From: Nitrospinaceae bacterium
GTDB taxonomy: Bacteria > Nitrospinota > Nitrospinia > Nitrospinales > Nitrospinaceae
NCBI GenBank assembly: GCA_029261615.1
Contig: JAJDAX010000064.1
Span: 1 to 7,457 of the forward strand
DNA length: 7,457 nt
Direction of reading: 5' to 3'
Positions 1 to 6,343 of the stretch are shown in pieces; the first letter of the stretch is position 1; the number at the start of each line of letters is the position of its first letter. The notes beneath the pieces are model-generated. The model ran no database searches. It had not been told where the DNA came from and saw only the letters and a list, made by a program, of their open reading frames with translations. The position numbers were made by a program, and so were the translations under genes.

Positions 1-525
1 GGCGGTCCAGGAATACGCTGTCAAACTGACCTTCATGAGATCATGAGCCAGTCTGTCGTATTTCTCCGACATGATGGGGTCTGATTCTTTGGTTCGAATG
101 CCAACGAACTCGATCAACATACAGAAGATCGGAACCGCCAGCACGAAACTACCGAAGTAGAGATGCTGCTGATTGGCAACCCACAGCAGAATCCGGCTCG
201 GCGCGAAATCGTAGTTGTTGTAGTCATTCGGACCTAGATCCGGAGCGGGAGCGCCGCTGACGGGACCTTTCAGAGGATTACCCTCCCAGTCCTTATAGAA
301 AACGTCCTGGCTCCATTCGATAGCCGGCTCGCCTTCTCCTTCGCCTTCAGCACCTTCCTCTGCAAGAACCTCTTTCGCGAACGCCTGTTCAGCAAAAGCC
401 TGTTCCGCAAAGACCTCCTTGGCACCAGCAACATCCGCCATCAGACCATTGACCGCAAATGCTGTCAAAGCCAGAAACATGACGAAAGGCAATGCCCGGA
501 GTTTGTTAATTTTCGTACTAAACAT
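1..525 (-). CDS. Cytochrome bd subunit I-like membrane protein with signal-peptide leader (5' part, runs off left edge)
   Basis: The gene starts at ATG 525-523, and 175 codons without a stop reach the window edge. Start choice: AGGAGG at 533-538 lies 7 bases upstream. Residues 1-35 look like a signal peptide (basic KINKLR, then hydrophobic FVMFLALTAFAV). Residues 38-56 carry an imperfect five-residue repeat (FAEQA, FAEQA, FAKEV, LAEEG), followed by acidic GEGEGEP. From about residue 107 the sequence resembles the first membrane segments of CydA-type quinol oxidase subunits: SRILLWVANQQHLYFGSFVLAVPIF, with His121 just before membrane segment 1, where CydA places a haem ligand, then YDRLAHDLMKVSLTAYSWTA entering segment 2. 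Canonical CydA has no roughly 105-residue secreted leader, so this is more likely one of the divergent bd-like proteins of nitrite oxidisers and relatives than a standard oxidase. The family call rests on a short N-terminal stretch, so moderate confidence. Confidence 0.6.
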   Translation of the reverse strand, partial: MFSTKINKLRALPFVMFLALTAFAVNGLMADVAGAKEVFAEQAFAEQAFAKEVLAEEGAEGEGEGEPAIEWSQDVFYKDWEGNPLKGPVSGAPAPDLGPNDYNNYDFAPSRILLWVANQQHLYFGSFVLAVPIFCMLIEFVGIRTKESDPIMSEKYDRLAHDLMKVSLTAYSWTA

Positions 526-532
526 TGTCTGA

Positions 533-538
533 CCTCCT
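533..538 (-). promoter_or_regulatory. Strong ribosome binding site of the CydA-like gene
   Basis: On the minus strand the sequence reads TAAGGAGGTC and then ATG after a spacer. AGGAGG ends 7 bases before the start codon. It is an almost complete match to the anti-Shine-Dalgarno sequence and fixes the start of the CydA-like gene at 525. Confidence 0.8.
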
Positions 539-557
539 TAAAGGTAAGATCTTTAAA

Positions 558-586
558 ATCCTAGTGTTTAAACAGTTTTTATTCAA
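558..586 (-). promoter_or_regulatory. Candidate proximal sigma70-type promoter for the CydA-like gene
   Basis: The minus strand has TTGAAT (586-581) and TAGGAT (563-558) separated by exactly 17 bases, 4 of 6 matches each to the consensus hexamers. Transcription would start near 551, giving a leader of about 26 bases. The spacer contains a perfect 10-bp palindrome, TGTTTAAACA (565-574), which could be an operator or chance in AT-rich DNA. The match is only fair. Confidence 0.3.
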
Positions 587-783
587 AATTTCGTGAACAC
601 TCACTTAATTAAAGGCAATTTTTGCGCACTAAAAACCAACCCGCAGGGAGAACCATCACCGCCCGTCATCCAAATTTTACTTTGAAAAACAAGGCCGCGA
701 ATCCGCCAACCGACTGATTTCATTAAACTTTTCAAGCGAAAGGGTTTACCCCTCTCACTGGGCTTTCATGCCCAATCCGCCGA

Positions 784-812
784 TATTTATCATGCCCCCC
801 TGAGCATGTCAA
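784..812 (-). promoter_or_regulatory. Candidate distal promoter upstream of the CydA-like gene
   Basis: A perfect -35 hexamer TTGACA (812-807, minus strand) is followed after 17 bases by TAAATA (789-784), a poor -10 element. Transcription would begin near 777 and give a leader of about 250 bases starting with two small hairpins. The -35 is convincing and the -10 is not, so confidence is low. Confidence 0.28.
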
Positions 813-814
813 GA

Positions 815-845
815 AAATTTCCAAACCAAGGCTTTAAAACGCCTT
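815..845 (-). terminator. Weak possible terminator after hisD
   Basis: Directly after the hisD stop codon the minus strand can form a 5-bp stem (AAGGC 845-841 with GCCTT 832-828, loop of 8). It is followed by broken T runs (TTT, then TTTT) rather than a clean U tract. It may reduce read-through into the CydA-like gene but is far from a textbook terminator. Confidence 0.22.
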
Positions 846-846
846 T

Positions 847-2142
847 TCAGGTTTTTTGGCCTTCCAGCCGGAGCGATACCGCCCGCGCATGGGCATCCAG
901 GTTTTCCATTTTCGCCAGAATCTGGCAAGCTTCCCCAAGGTCCGCTATGGATTTTGCGGTGCATTCAATCAAACTTGTTTTCTTAACGAAATCGTAAACC
1001 CCCAGAGGCGACGAAAATCTCGCCGTTCCACTCGTGGGGAGAACATGATTCGGTCCCGCCAGATAATCTCCGAAAGCTTCCGGCGTGAAATGCCCAAGGA
1101 ATATAGCCCCGGCATTATGGATTTCTGGAAGAAGCCCTCTCGGGTCCCGGACCGCCAGCTCAAGATGCTCCGGTGCGATCCGATTGGTGATCTCCACCGC
1201 CTGATCCATAGATTCCGCTACCAGCAATAGACATTTATTGGCCAATGACTGCTCGACAATTTCCTGCCTTTTCAATTTTTTCTTTTGAATCTCTAATTCT
1301 TTGGCAACCGCCTCAGCCAATTCCTCTGAGGTTGTGACCAGTAACGGAACGGCTTCTTCATCATGCTCTGCCTGGGATAACAAATCCGCCGCTACAAAAT
1401 CCGCTCGGGCGGTTTCATCAGCCAGCACCAGAATTTCACTAGGCCCCGCGATCATATCGATGTCGACCCGTCCAAACACCATACGCTTGGCGAGAGCTAC
1501 ATAAATATTTCCTGGTCCAACAATCTTGTCGACCTGCGGCACCGTTTTAGTTCCAAAAGCCATCGCCGCAACTGCCTGCGCACCACCGACCTTGAATATC
1601 CGATCGACTCCCGCAAGATCTGCCGCGACTAGAGAATAAGGGCTCGTCTGACCATCCGGTGTGGGTGAACACATGACAAGAGAACCCACCCCTGCCACCC
1701 GCGCCGGTATCGCGTTCATCAACACAGATGAAGGATAAGCCGCCTTGCCTCCCGGCACATAAAGACCCGCCACGGCAAGGGGACGTACCATCTGGCCCAA
1801 TCTCGTTTCGCCATCCTGATAGTCCCATGATTCCTGCTTCTGTTTTTCATGGAAATCCCGCACCCGTTTGGCTGCCAGCTTTAAGGCCTCCAGCTCTTCT
1901 GGCTTTACAGCTTCGTATGCCTGATCAATTTCTTCACGTTGCACTTCGATATCTTTGATGACATAAGAGGTGCTGTCAAAACGGTTAGTGTATCGCAAGA
2001 GAGCCTCGTCCCCTTCCGACTGGACAGCATTGATGATTTCACGCACTGCCTGGTCCTGCTCATCAAAGTCCACATCACAACGATTGACCAGTTGTTCTAC
2101 TATTTCCGGAAATTCCGGATCTGAGAATTTAAGTATTTTCAT
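847..2142 (-). CDS. hisD: Histidinol dehydrogenase HisD
   Basis: The enzyme catalyses the last two steps of histidine biosynthesis in the cytoplasm, oxidising L-histidinol to L-histidine with two NAD+ and a zinc ion. The 431-residue length is normal for the family. All key residues known from the E. coli enzyme are present near their usual positions: Gln257 and His260 in SQAEHDEEA, catalytic Glu325 and His326 in APEHLELA, zinc-binding Asp359 in FGDYLAGPNHVLPTSG, and His418 in LDAHARAVSLRL. The family signature region (VGPGNIYVALAKR, then DMIAGPSEILVLADE) spans about residues 208-242. The ATG at 2142 lies 12 bases after the stop of the upstream transferase gene, with only a weak ribosome binding site, suggesting co-transcription and possibly translational coupling. 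No other his gene is in the window, so the histidine pathway is probably scattered in this genome. Confidence 0.97.
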   Translation of the reverse strand: MKILKFSDPEFPEIVEQLVNRCDVDFDEQDQAVREIINAVQSEGDEALLRYTNRFDSTSYVIKDIEVQREEIDQAYEAVKPEELEALKLAAKRVRDFHEKQKQESWDYQDGETRLGQMVRPLAVAGLYVPGGKAAYPSSVLMNAIPARVAGVGSLVMCSPTPDGQTSPYSLVAADLAGVDRIFKVGGAQAVAAMAFGTKTVPQVDKIVGPGNIYVALAKRMVFGRVDIDMIAGPSEILVLADETARADFVAADLLSQAEHDEEAVPLLVTTSEELAEAVAKELEIQKKKLKRQEIVEQSLANKCLLLVAESMDQAVEITNRIAPEHLELAVRDPRGLLPEIHNAGAIFLGHFTPEAFGDYLAGPNHVLPTSGTARFSSPLGVYDFVKKTSLIECTAKSIADLGEACQILAKMENLDAHARAVSLRLEGQKT

Positions 2143-2154
2143 CTCGTATTCTAT

Positions 2155-2832
2155 CTACAGGTTAAGTTCTTCAATCACTCTTCGGGTTGTGCTCCCACCC
2201 TTGAGCCCCGACTGTTGCATTAAATCAAGGTGCGTTTTCAGGAAACGCAAATCCGCCGGAGTGTCGATATCGTACCAGGGCGGCAAAAGCGACAGCGAAG
2301 CCCCCACCTTTTTTATTTTTTCCTGGGTTGAGGACAATACTTTATCCGTACCCCAGTCTATCCCCTCAAAAACCTCTGTCACTTTACCGGACATGCCGAT
2401 CAAATAATAGCCGCCATCCGTACTGGGACCAAGAACAAGGTCCTTTTTTGATTCAAATGCCTGCTCAAGATAATGCACCGGCATAGTCGGGCTATCTGAC
2501 CCGATAATGACTACACGTTCATAACCTTCGTTAAATCTTTCTGCAAAGGCATGCCGCATTCGCTGACCAAGGTCCGCGCCTTCCTGCTCAACCACTCGAA
2601 ATCCACAGGCACTGAACGAATCAAAATAGGAACGGCCCTGTAAAGAATGAATCGAAACGAAACAATCTGTGCTTTGCAACCCCAACAATTGCAAGCGGGC
2701 GTCTTCCAGGAAAGCCTCATAAACCTTGCAAACGGTGTCAGCATCCCATTCAGATTGCAACCGTGTTTTCACCTCTCCGGGAACCGGATTGCGGGCAAAC
2801 AATATAGCGGCATTTGAATTTGATCGACTCAT
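2155..2832 (-). CDS. TIGR04282/DUF2064 family transferase (CofC/MobA-like fold)
   Basis: This 225-residue protein belongs to the GT-A-like nucleotidyl/glycosyl-transferase group that includes TIGR04282 and resembles CofC and MobA. Motifs seen: ARNPVPGEVKTRL (13-25), the glycine/lysine nucleotide-binding loop; GSDSP (111-115), a likely metal-binding Asp region; GPSTDGGYYLIG (135-146); and WYDIDTPADL (186-195) near the end. The family is often found with radical SAM and selenium-related genes, but its substrate is generally unknown, and no such partner is seen here. The stop at 2157-2155 is 12 bases before hisD, so the two probably form an operon. The ATG at 2832 has no clear ribosome binding site; it is the only sensible start because the first beta strand (AAILFARNP) begins at residue 8. 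A divergent plus-strand promoter lies just upstream. Confidence 0.85.
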   Translation of the reverse strand: MSRSNSNAAILFARNPVPGEVKTRLQSEWDADTVCKVYEAFLEDARLQLLGLQSTDCFVSIHSLQGRSYFDSFSACGFRVVEQEGADLGQRMRHAFAERFNEGYERVVIIGSDSPTMPVHYLEQAFESKKDLVLGPSTDGGYYLIGMSGKVTEVFEGIDWGTDKVLSSTQEKIKKVGASLSLLPPWYDIDTPADLRFLKTHLDLMQQSGLKGGSTTRRVIEELNL

Positions 2833-2860
2833 CAGGGAAGGCCGGGGTGAACGAATCCGT

Positions 2861-2889
2861 TTGACTCCCCAACACCGTCCCCATAAAAT
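2861..2889 (+). promoter_or_regulatory. Strong sigma70-like promoter of the PAP2-GT9-Trm112-gcvPB operon
   Basis: TTGACT (2861-2866), a 17-base spacer and TAAAAT (2884-2889) give 5 of 6 matches to both consensus hexamers. Transcription would start near 2896, leaving about 35 bases before the PAP2 start, with GGGAGGGG (2919-2926) correctly placed as the ribosome binding site. It is the best promoter in the window and heads a tightly spaced gene set. Confidence 0.65.
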
Positions 2890-2918
2890 CCAGAAAGACG
2901 GTATATCGTTCTTATTCA

Positions 2919-2926
2919 GGGAGGGG
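2919..2926 (+). promoter_or_regulatory. Ribosome binding site that decides the PAP2 start
   Basis: GGGAGGGG contains a perfect GGAGG (2920-2924). In the PAP2 frame, ATC begins 6 bases and ATT 9 bases after it. No ATG, GTG or TTG follows in any frame at usable spacing that would lead into the PAP2 frame, so this site points to a non-standard start codon. Confidence 0.6.
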
Positions 2927-2933
2927 TTTCATC

Positions 2934-3524
2934 ATTCAAGGTTGGGAAGTTTCGATATTCTACTGGATCGATCAGCATTTGCAAAGCCGAATGCTGGACG
3001 CTTTTATGATCTTCATGACTGAAGCCAGGTCCTGGATGGTTCCGGCGGTTTTGTCCATTACAGGCCTGTTCGTTACTAAAGGGAAAAAAGCCTGGCCTAT
3101 TCTGCTCTCCATTGCGATTGCAGTGGGCTTAAACGATTTCATCTCCCACGCCATCCTGAAAGAGACTTTCGGACGCATTCGGCCCTGCCAGGCATTTGAT
3201 TTACCGCACGCCATTTACAACTGCTCCAACAGCTTTTCTTTTCCCTCCAATCATGCCAGCAACAGCTTCACTCTGGCCACCCTGATCGCACTTTTGAATC
3301 GCAATATTGCCCCCCTGACCTTCACACTTGCCGGACTGGTCTCTATTTCACGGGTTTACCTCGGAGTCCATTATCCAACAGATATTCTTGGCGGAGCGGT
3401 CTGTGGTATAGTGATGGGATATTTTGGATATCTTTTCCACCAGAAAATATCACCCTTTTTCTGGCCTTCTCTTCCGTCCCAGACATGCACCAGTCCCCCG
3501 AAAAAATTCTCATCGTCAAGCTAA
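2934..3524 (+). CDS. PAP2-family membrane phosphatase (probable non-AUG start)
   Basis: This is a membrane-embedded phosphatase of the PAP2 superfamily, which acts on lipid phosphates such as undecaprenyl diphosphate, phosphatidylglycerol phosphate or lipid A on the outer face of the inner membrane. All three signature motifs are present (numbered from ATT 2934): K76-x6-R83-P84 (KETFGRIRP), PSNH 104-107 with catalytic His107, and SR 139-140 with His146 and Asp150 (SRVYLGVHYPTD). About five hydrophobic segments lie around 36-50, 53-71, 110-125, 127-140 and 149-168. Upstream of TTG 2979, in-frame residues GWEVSIFYWIDQHL match the usual N-terminus of the family, so the gene should start earlier. 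Only ATT 2934 or ATC 2931 sit behind the strong ribosome binding site. The first canonical alternative is TTG 2979. The 3' end overlaps the GT9 gene by 40 bases. Together with that gene, an envelope-lipid role is likely; the substrate is unknown. Confidence 0.88.
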   Translation: MQGWEVSIFYWIDQHLQSRMLDAFMIFMTEARSWMVPAVLSITGLFVTKGKKAWPILLSIAIAVGLNDFISHAILKETFGRIRPCQAFDLPHAIYNCSNSFSFPSNHASNSFTLATLIALLNRNIAPLTFTLAGLVSISRVYLGVHYPTDILGGAVCGIVMGYFGYLFHQKISPFFWPSLPSQTCTSPPKKFSSSS

Positions 3525-4558
3525 GTTCCCTTGGAGATATCGCCCATGCCTTGCCGGTTCTTTGCTCCCTGAGGCAAAACTATCCCAAGGCACACATTGC
3601 CTGGGCTGTTGAATCCAAGTTCAAGGATTTTCTGGAAAATCATCCCGACCTCGACGAGATCATCGAAGTGCAAACCCAAAAGTGGCGAAGGCAATGGACT
3701 CCGGCAAGTTTCCTTGAAGCCTGGCAATTGATCCAGACTATCCGCAATGCAAAGTACGACCTTGTTATTGACCTGCAAGGATTGATAAAGAGTTCCCTCA
3801 TCACGGGTTTTTCTGCTGCCTCCAAACGTTTAGGGTTCCAAAGAAAAGATTGCCGGGAGAAGCTTAGCGCCTGGGCCACCAATATAAAAGCCCGGGGGAC
3901 GGGCCACATCCCTCATATCATAGATAAAAATATGGCGTTGCTCGGGCCATTGGGAATTGCCCCGGAGGAACCTCGATTCAAGGTCGAAACCTGCAAGGAA
4001 GCCAGACAGTTTATTGAGCAGAGACTTTCTTCCGTTTTGCCTGCCGAATCCACAAAACCCGTGGCCTTGCATGCCGGCGTGGGCTACCCGACCAAAGCCT
4101 GGCCTCTTGAACACTACGCTGCTCTCGCAGATCACATCCATCGAGAATTCGATGCCCCAATTTTGTTAACCTGGGGCCCGCAGGACCGGGACCGCGCAGA
4201 AGGAATCGGCAAACTCATGAAGGAACCCTATACACTGGCTCCCGAGACCGCATCCCTGCAACATGCGCTGGCGTTGTACCAGAAACTTCGGCTGTTCATC
4301 TGTGGGGACACCGGACCGCTTCATCTATGCGTGGCATTGAACGTCCCCACTGTTTCGATTTACGGCCCAACCGATCCAGCAAGAAACGGCCCATACGGGC
4401 AAACCCATGAAGTCGTGGTTAAACCACAACCCTGTAGTTTTTGTTTTAAACGAACCTGTCCAACTCAGACCGAATGCATGCAGGCCGTTGAGGTTGAGGA
4501 TGTCATGGTCGCAGTCCGTCGACGGTTACAAATGACTGCCGGGGCATCAGCATCCTGA
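3485..4558 (+). CDS. Glycosyltransferase family 9, ADP-heptose:LPS heptosyltransferase type
   Basis: Enzymes of this family transfer heptose from ADP-heptose to the inner core of lipopolysaccharide on the cytoplasmic face of the inner membrane. At 357 residues it is normal length. The N-terminal signature ILIVKLSSLGDIAHALPVL (8-26) includes Asp18, matching the catalytic base of WaaC. DLVIDLQGLIKSS (92-104) is the conserved inner motif, KAWP (204-207) gives the phosphate-binding Lys, and GDTGPLHLCVAL (274-285) with YGPTDP (293-298) forms the nucleotide-sugar site. The C-terminal cysteine cluster (Cys317, 320, 325, 331, PCSFCFKRTCP) is common in this family. The start region resembles heptosyltransferase I more than II, but the acceptor cannot be told. 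ATG 3485 overlaps the PAP2 gene by 40 bases without a clear ribosome binding site, consistent with coupled translation. Confidence 0.92.
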   Translation: MHQSPEKILIVKLSSLGDIAHALPVLCSLRQNYPKAHIAWAVESKFKDFLENHPDLDEIIEVQTQKWRRQWTPASFLEAWQLIQTIRNAKYDLVIDLQGLIKSSLITGFSAASKRLGFQRKDCREKLSAWATNIKARGTGHIPHIIDKNMALLGPLGIAPEEPRFKVETCKEARQFIEQRLSSVLPAESTKPVALHAGVGYPTKAWPLEHYAALADHIHREFDAPILLTWGPQDRDRAEGIGKLMKEPYTLAPETASLQHALALYQKLRLFICGDTGPLHLCVALNVPTVSIYGPTDPARNGPYGQTHEVVVKPQPCSFCFKRTCPTQTECMQAVEVEDVMVAVRRRLQMTAGASAS

Positions 4559-4576
4559 CTAACAAAGGAAACCCTA

Positions 4577-4774
4577 ATGCCAATTGACAAGGAACTGCTT
4601 GAAATTCTAGCCTGCCCAAAATGTAAAGGTGAATTGATAGCGACGGAAACAGAAGACGGTTTAATTTGTGAAACCTGCAAGATCGTCTACCCGGTAAAAG
4701 AGAACATTCCAATTTTACTGATTGATGAAGCAATGCCTCACCAACCCTCTTCTTCCAACGAACAACAAGGATAA
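4577..4774 (+). CDS. Trm112-like zinc-ribbon protein (UPF0434/YcaR type)
   Basis: This 65-residue protein has the family pattern: LLEILACPKCKGEL at 7-20, then ICETCKIVYPVKENIPILL at 30-48. Cys13, Cys16, Cys31 and Cys34 would bind zinc. Trm112 homologues activate methyltransferases in eukaryotes and archaea; the bacterial YcaR-type role is poorly known. In E. coli ycaR sits between lpxK and kdsB, both lipopolysaccharide genes, and here it directly follows a heptosyltransferase, so the envelope context is kept. ATG 4577 is preceded by AAAGGA (4564-4569) at 7 bases. The gap from the upstream stop is 18 bases and to gcvPB 11 bases, so it lies inside the operon. The Gln/Ser-rich tail after residue 52 is probably disordered. 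Confidence 0.92.
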   Translation: MPIDKELLEILACPKCKGELIATETEDGLICETCKIVYPVKENIPILLIDEAMPHQPSSSNEQQG

Positions 4775-4785
4775 GGAAACGTACC

Positions 4786-6279
4786 GTGCCTAAAGCTCCA
4801 AATACTCCTTCAGCGTCAAAAGGAATTGTCATAGATGAATCCCTTCTATTTGATCTTGGGTCACCAGGACGCAAAGGCTATTCCCTGAGCCAGTCGCCCT
4901 CCTCTCAAACAGATATCAACACCCTGCTGCCTTCCGGGGAAATCCGGGAAGAAATTGAAGGCATGCCCGAGTTATCGGAACTTGATGTCGTCCGGCATTT
5001 CACCCGATTGTCTCAATGGAACTTCAGTATCGATGCAAACTTTTACCCTCTGGGCTCCTGCACAATGAAGTACAACCCAAAGCTCAACGAAGATATGGCA
5101 CGCCTGGCCGGTTTTTCCGAACACCACCCCCATACGCCCGAAGCCGGTTCGCAAGGCAGCCTCCAACTCATGTTCGAATTGCAGGAGTATTTGAAAGAGA
5201 TCAGCGGTATGGACCACGTCACGCTGCAACCTGCAGCCGGGGCACAAGGGGAGATGACTGGAATTTTATTGATCCATGCTTACCTTTCATCGCAGGGCAA
5301 TCCCCGGAAAAAAATCCTGATGCCGGACTCGGCTCATGGCACCAACCCTGCCAGCTCTGCCCTTTGTGGTTATCATGTCGTGCAAATCCCTTCCAATGAA
5401 CATGGACTGATTGATCCTGCTCAAATCGATCGTCTGATGGATGAAGACACCGCCGCCATCATGCTGACCAATCCCAATACTCTAGGCATGTTCGAACAGG
5501 ACATCATGAAAATCACCGAGATTGTCCACAATAGAGGCGGGCTCGTTTACTGCGATGGGGCAAACCTGAATGCGCTAATGGGTGTCACCCGGATCGGTGA
5601 CATGGATATCGACCTGCTCCACTTTAATTTGCACAAAACATTCTCAACTCCACATGGAGGCGGTGGACCGGGTGCAGGTCCCGTCGGAATAAAAAAAATA
5701 TTCGAACCTTTTTTACCCACGCCCGTCATAGAAAAATCCGATGGACGATTCAAAATAAATCGCGACCGTCCGCGGAGCATCGGCAAGGTAAAAAACTTTT
5801 TTGGGAACTTCGGGATGCTTGTCCGCGCTTACACGTATATCCGGTCACTCGGCCCGGACGGAATTCGCCGGATAAGTGAAATGGCGGTGCTCAATGCAAA
5901 CTACATCAAGGCTTCGTTGAAAGAAGATTTTCATTTACCCTATCCCGGCCCCAGTTTGCATGAGGTTGTATTCAATGACCGTGAACAATTAAAAAACAAC
6001 GTAAAAACAACTGACATCGCAAAAACACTGATTGATTTTGGCTACCATCCACCCACCATCTATTTCCCATTGATCGTCAAGGGAGCCCTGATGATAGAAC
6101 CCACCGAATCGGAATCAAAAGAAACTCTCGATCATTTCATCAACGCCATGAAAACTATTTCGGGGTTAGCTCATTCCGAACCGGAAGATTTCGTAAACCG
6201 ACCCATGATGTCAAAAGTTTCTCGGCCTGATGAAGCGGCAGCAGCACGACGACCAAAATTACGTTGGAATTCCTCTTGA
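4786..6279 (+). CDS. gcvPB: Glycine dehydrogenase (decarboxylating) subunit 2, GcvPB
   Basis: This is the PLP-binding half of the two-subunit P-protein of the glycine cleavage system, which decarboxylates glycine and passes the aminomethyl group to the lipoyl H-protein. At 497 residues it is typical. Visible features: SIDANFYPLGSCTMKYNPK (81-99), the conserved GcvPB entry motif; AGAQGEMTG (151-159); HGTNPASS (184-191); Asp257 in CDGAN, expected to contact the PLP ring nitrogen; Lys284 in HKTFSTPHGGGGPG, the Schiff-base lysine; and the characteristic ending RPDEAAAARRPKLRW. Start is GTG 4786, with AAGGA (4773-4777) 8 bases upstream and overlapping the preceding stop. The partner gcvPA, which usually lies directly upstream, is absent here, as are gcvT and gcvH; a Trm112-like gene is in its place. 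It is the last gene of the operon. Confidence 0.97.
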   Translation: MPKAPNTPSASKGIVIDESLLFDLGSPGRKGYSLSQSPSSQTDINTLLPSGEIREEIEGMPELSELDVVRHFTRLSQWNFSIDANFYPLGSCTMKYNPKLNEDMARLAGFSEHHPHTPEAGSQGSLQLMFELQEYLKEISGMDHVTLQPAAGAQGEMTGILLIHAYLSSQGNPRKKILMPDSAHGTNPASSALCGYHVVQIPSNEHGLIDPAQIDRLMDEDTAAIMLTNPNTLGMFEQDIMKITEIVHNRGGLVYCDGANLNALMGVTRIGDMDIDLLHFNLHKTFSTPHGGGGPGAGPVGIKKIFEPFLPTPVIEKSDGRFKINRDRPRSIGKVKNFFGNFGMLVRAYTYIRSLGPDGIRRISEMAVLNANYIKASLKEDFHLPYPGPSLHEVVFNDREQLKNNVKTTDIAKTLIDFGYHPPTIYFPLIVKGALMIEPTESESKETLDHFINAMKTISGLAHSEPEDFVNRPMMSKVSRPDEAAAARRPKLRWNSS

Positions 6280-6327
6280 TATTTTAAAAACACACGTTGA
6301 ATATTAATAGCAAGGACCCTGCGATGG

Positions 6328-6336
6328 TGCTATACT
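6328..6336 (+). promoter_or_regulatory. Extended -10 promoter of the small RNA / DUF3800 leader
   Basis: TGC followed by TATACT (6331-6336) is an extended -10 element (TGn plus 5 of 6 matches to TATAAT). A weak -35 (TAGCAA, 6308-6313) sits at 17-base spacing. Transcription would start near 6343, exactly where the closing stem of the downstream RNA begins, which supports both calls. Confidence 0.55.
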
Positions 6337-6343
6337 CGTTTTT

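Larger units (their letters stand above)
526..846. other. Intergenic region between hisD and the CydA-like gene (321 bases)
   Basis: No convincing coding sequence is present on either strand. Seen on the minus strand, in order: a weak hairpin just after the hisD stop (AAGGC/GCCTT, 845-828); a TTGACA hexamer at 812-807; a short hairpin CATGC/GCATG (791-808) lying within that promoter; then TGGGC/GCCCA (759-774) and GGG/CCC (742-751) hairpins; then AT-rich DNA with TTAATTAA (605-612), TGTTTAAACA (565-574) and the proximal promoter. AATCCGCC occurs twice (700-707 and 774-781). The region may act as a long leader for the CydA-like gene; I recognise no known riboswitch family in it. Confidence 0.5.

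Noticed and set aside
593..604. GTGA-N4-TCAC as a CRP/FNR-type site
   Set aside because: CRP- and FNR-type sites have TGA-N6-TCA spacing; here the gap is four bases, so the match is not to a known site.
651..672. Fluoride-riboswitch-like GGUGAUGG on the minus strand
   Set aside because: Only a short match is present; the expected downstream conserved elements and pseudoknot partner are absent.
791..808. CATGC/GCATG hairpin as a terminator
   Set aside because: The stem is only 5 bp with an 8-base loop and no U tract on either strand.
1970..2407. Plus-strand open frame of 145 codons
   Set aside because: It runs antisense across the hisD/transferase junction, has no family resemblance, and the minus-strand frames are well-supported proteins.
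4503..4874. Minus-strand open frame of 123 codons
   Set aside because: It is a shadow of the GT9 end, the Trm112-like gene and the gcvPB start, all of which have motifs and ribosome binding sites on the plus strand.
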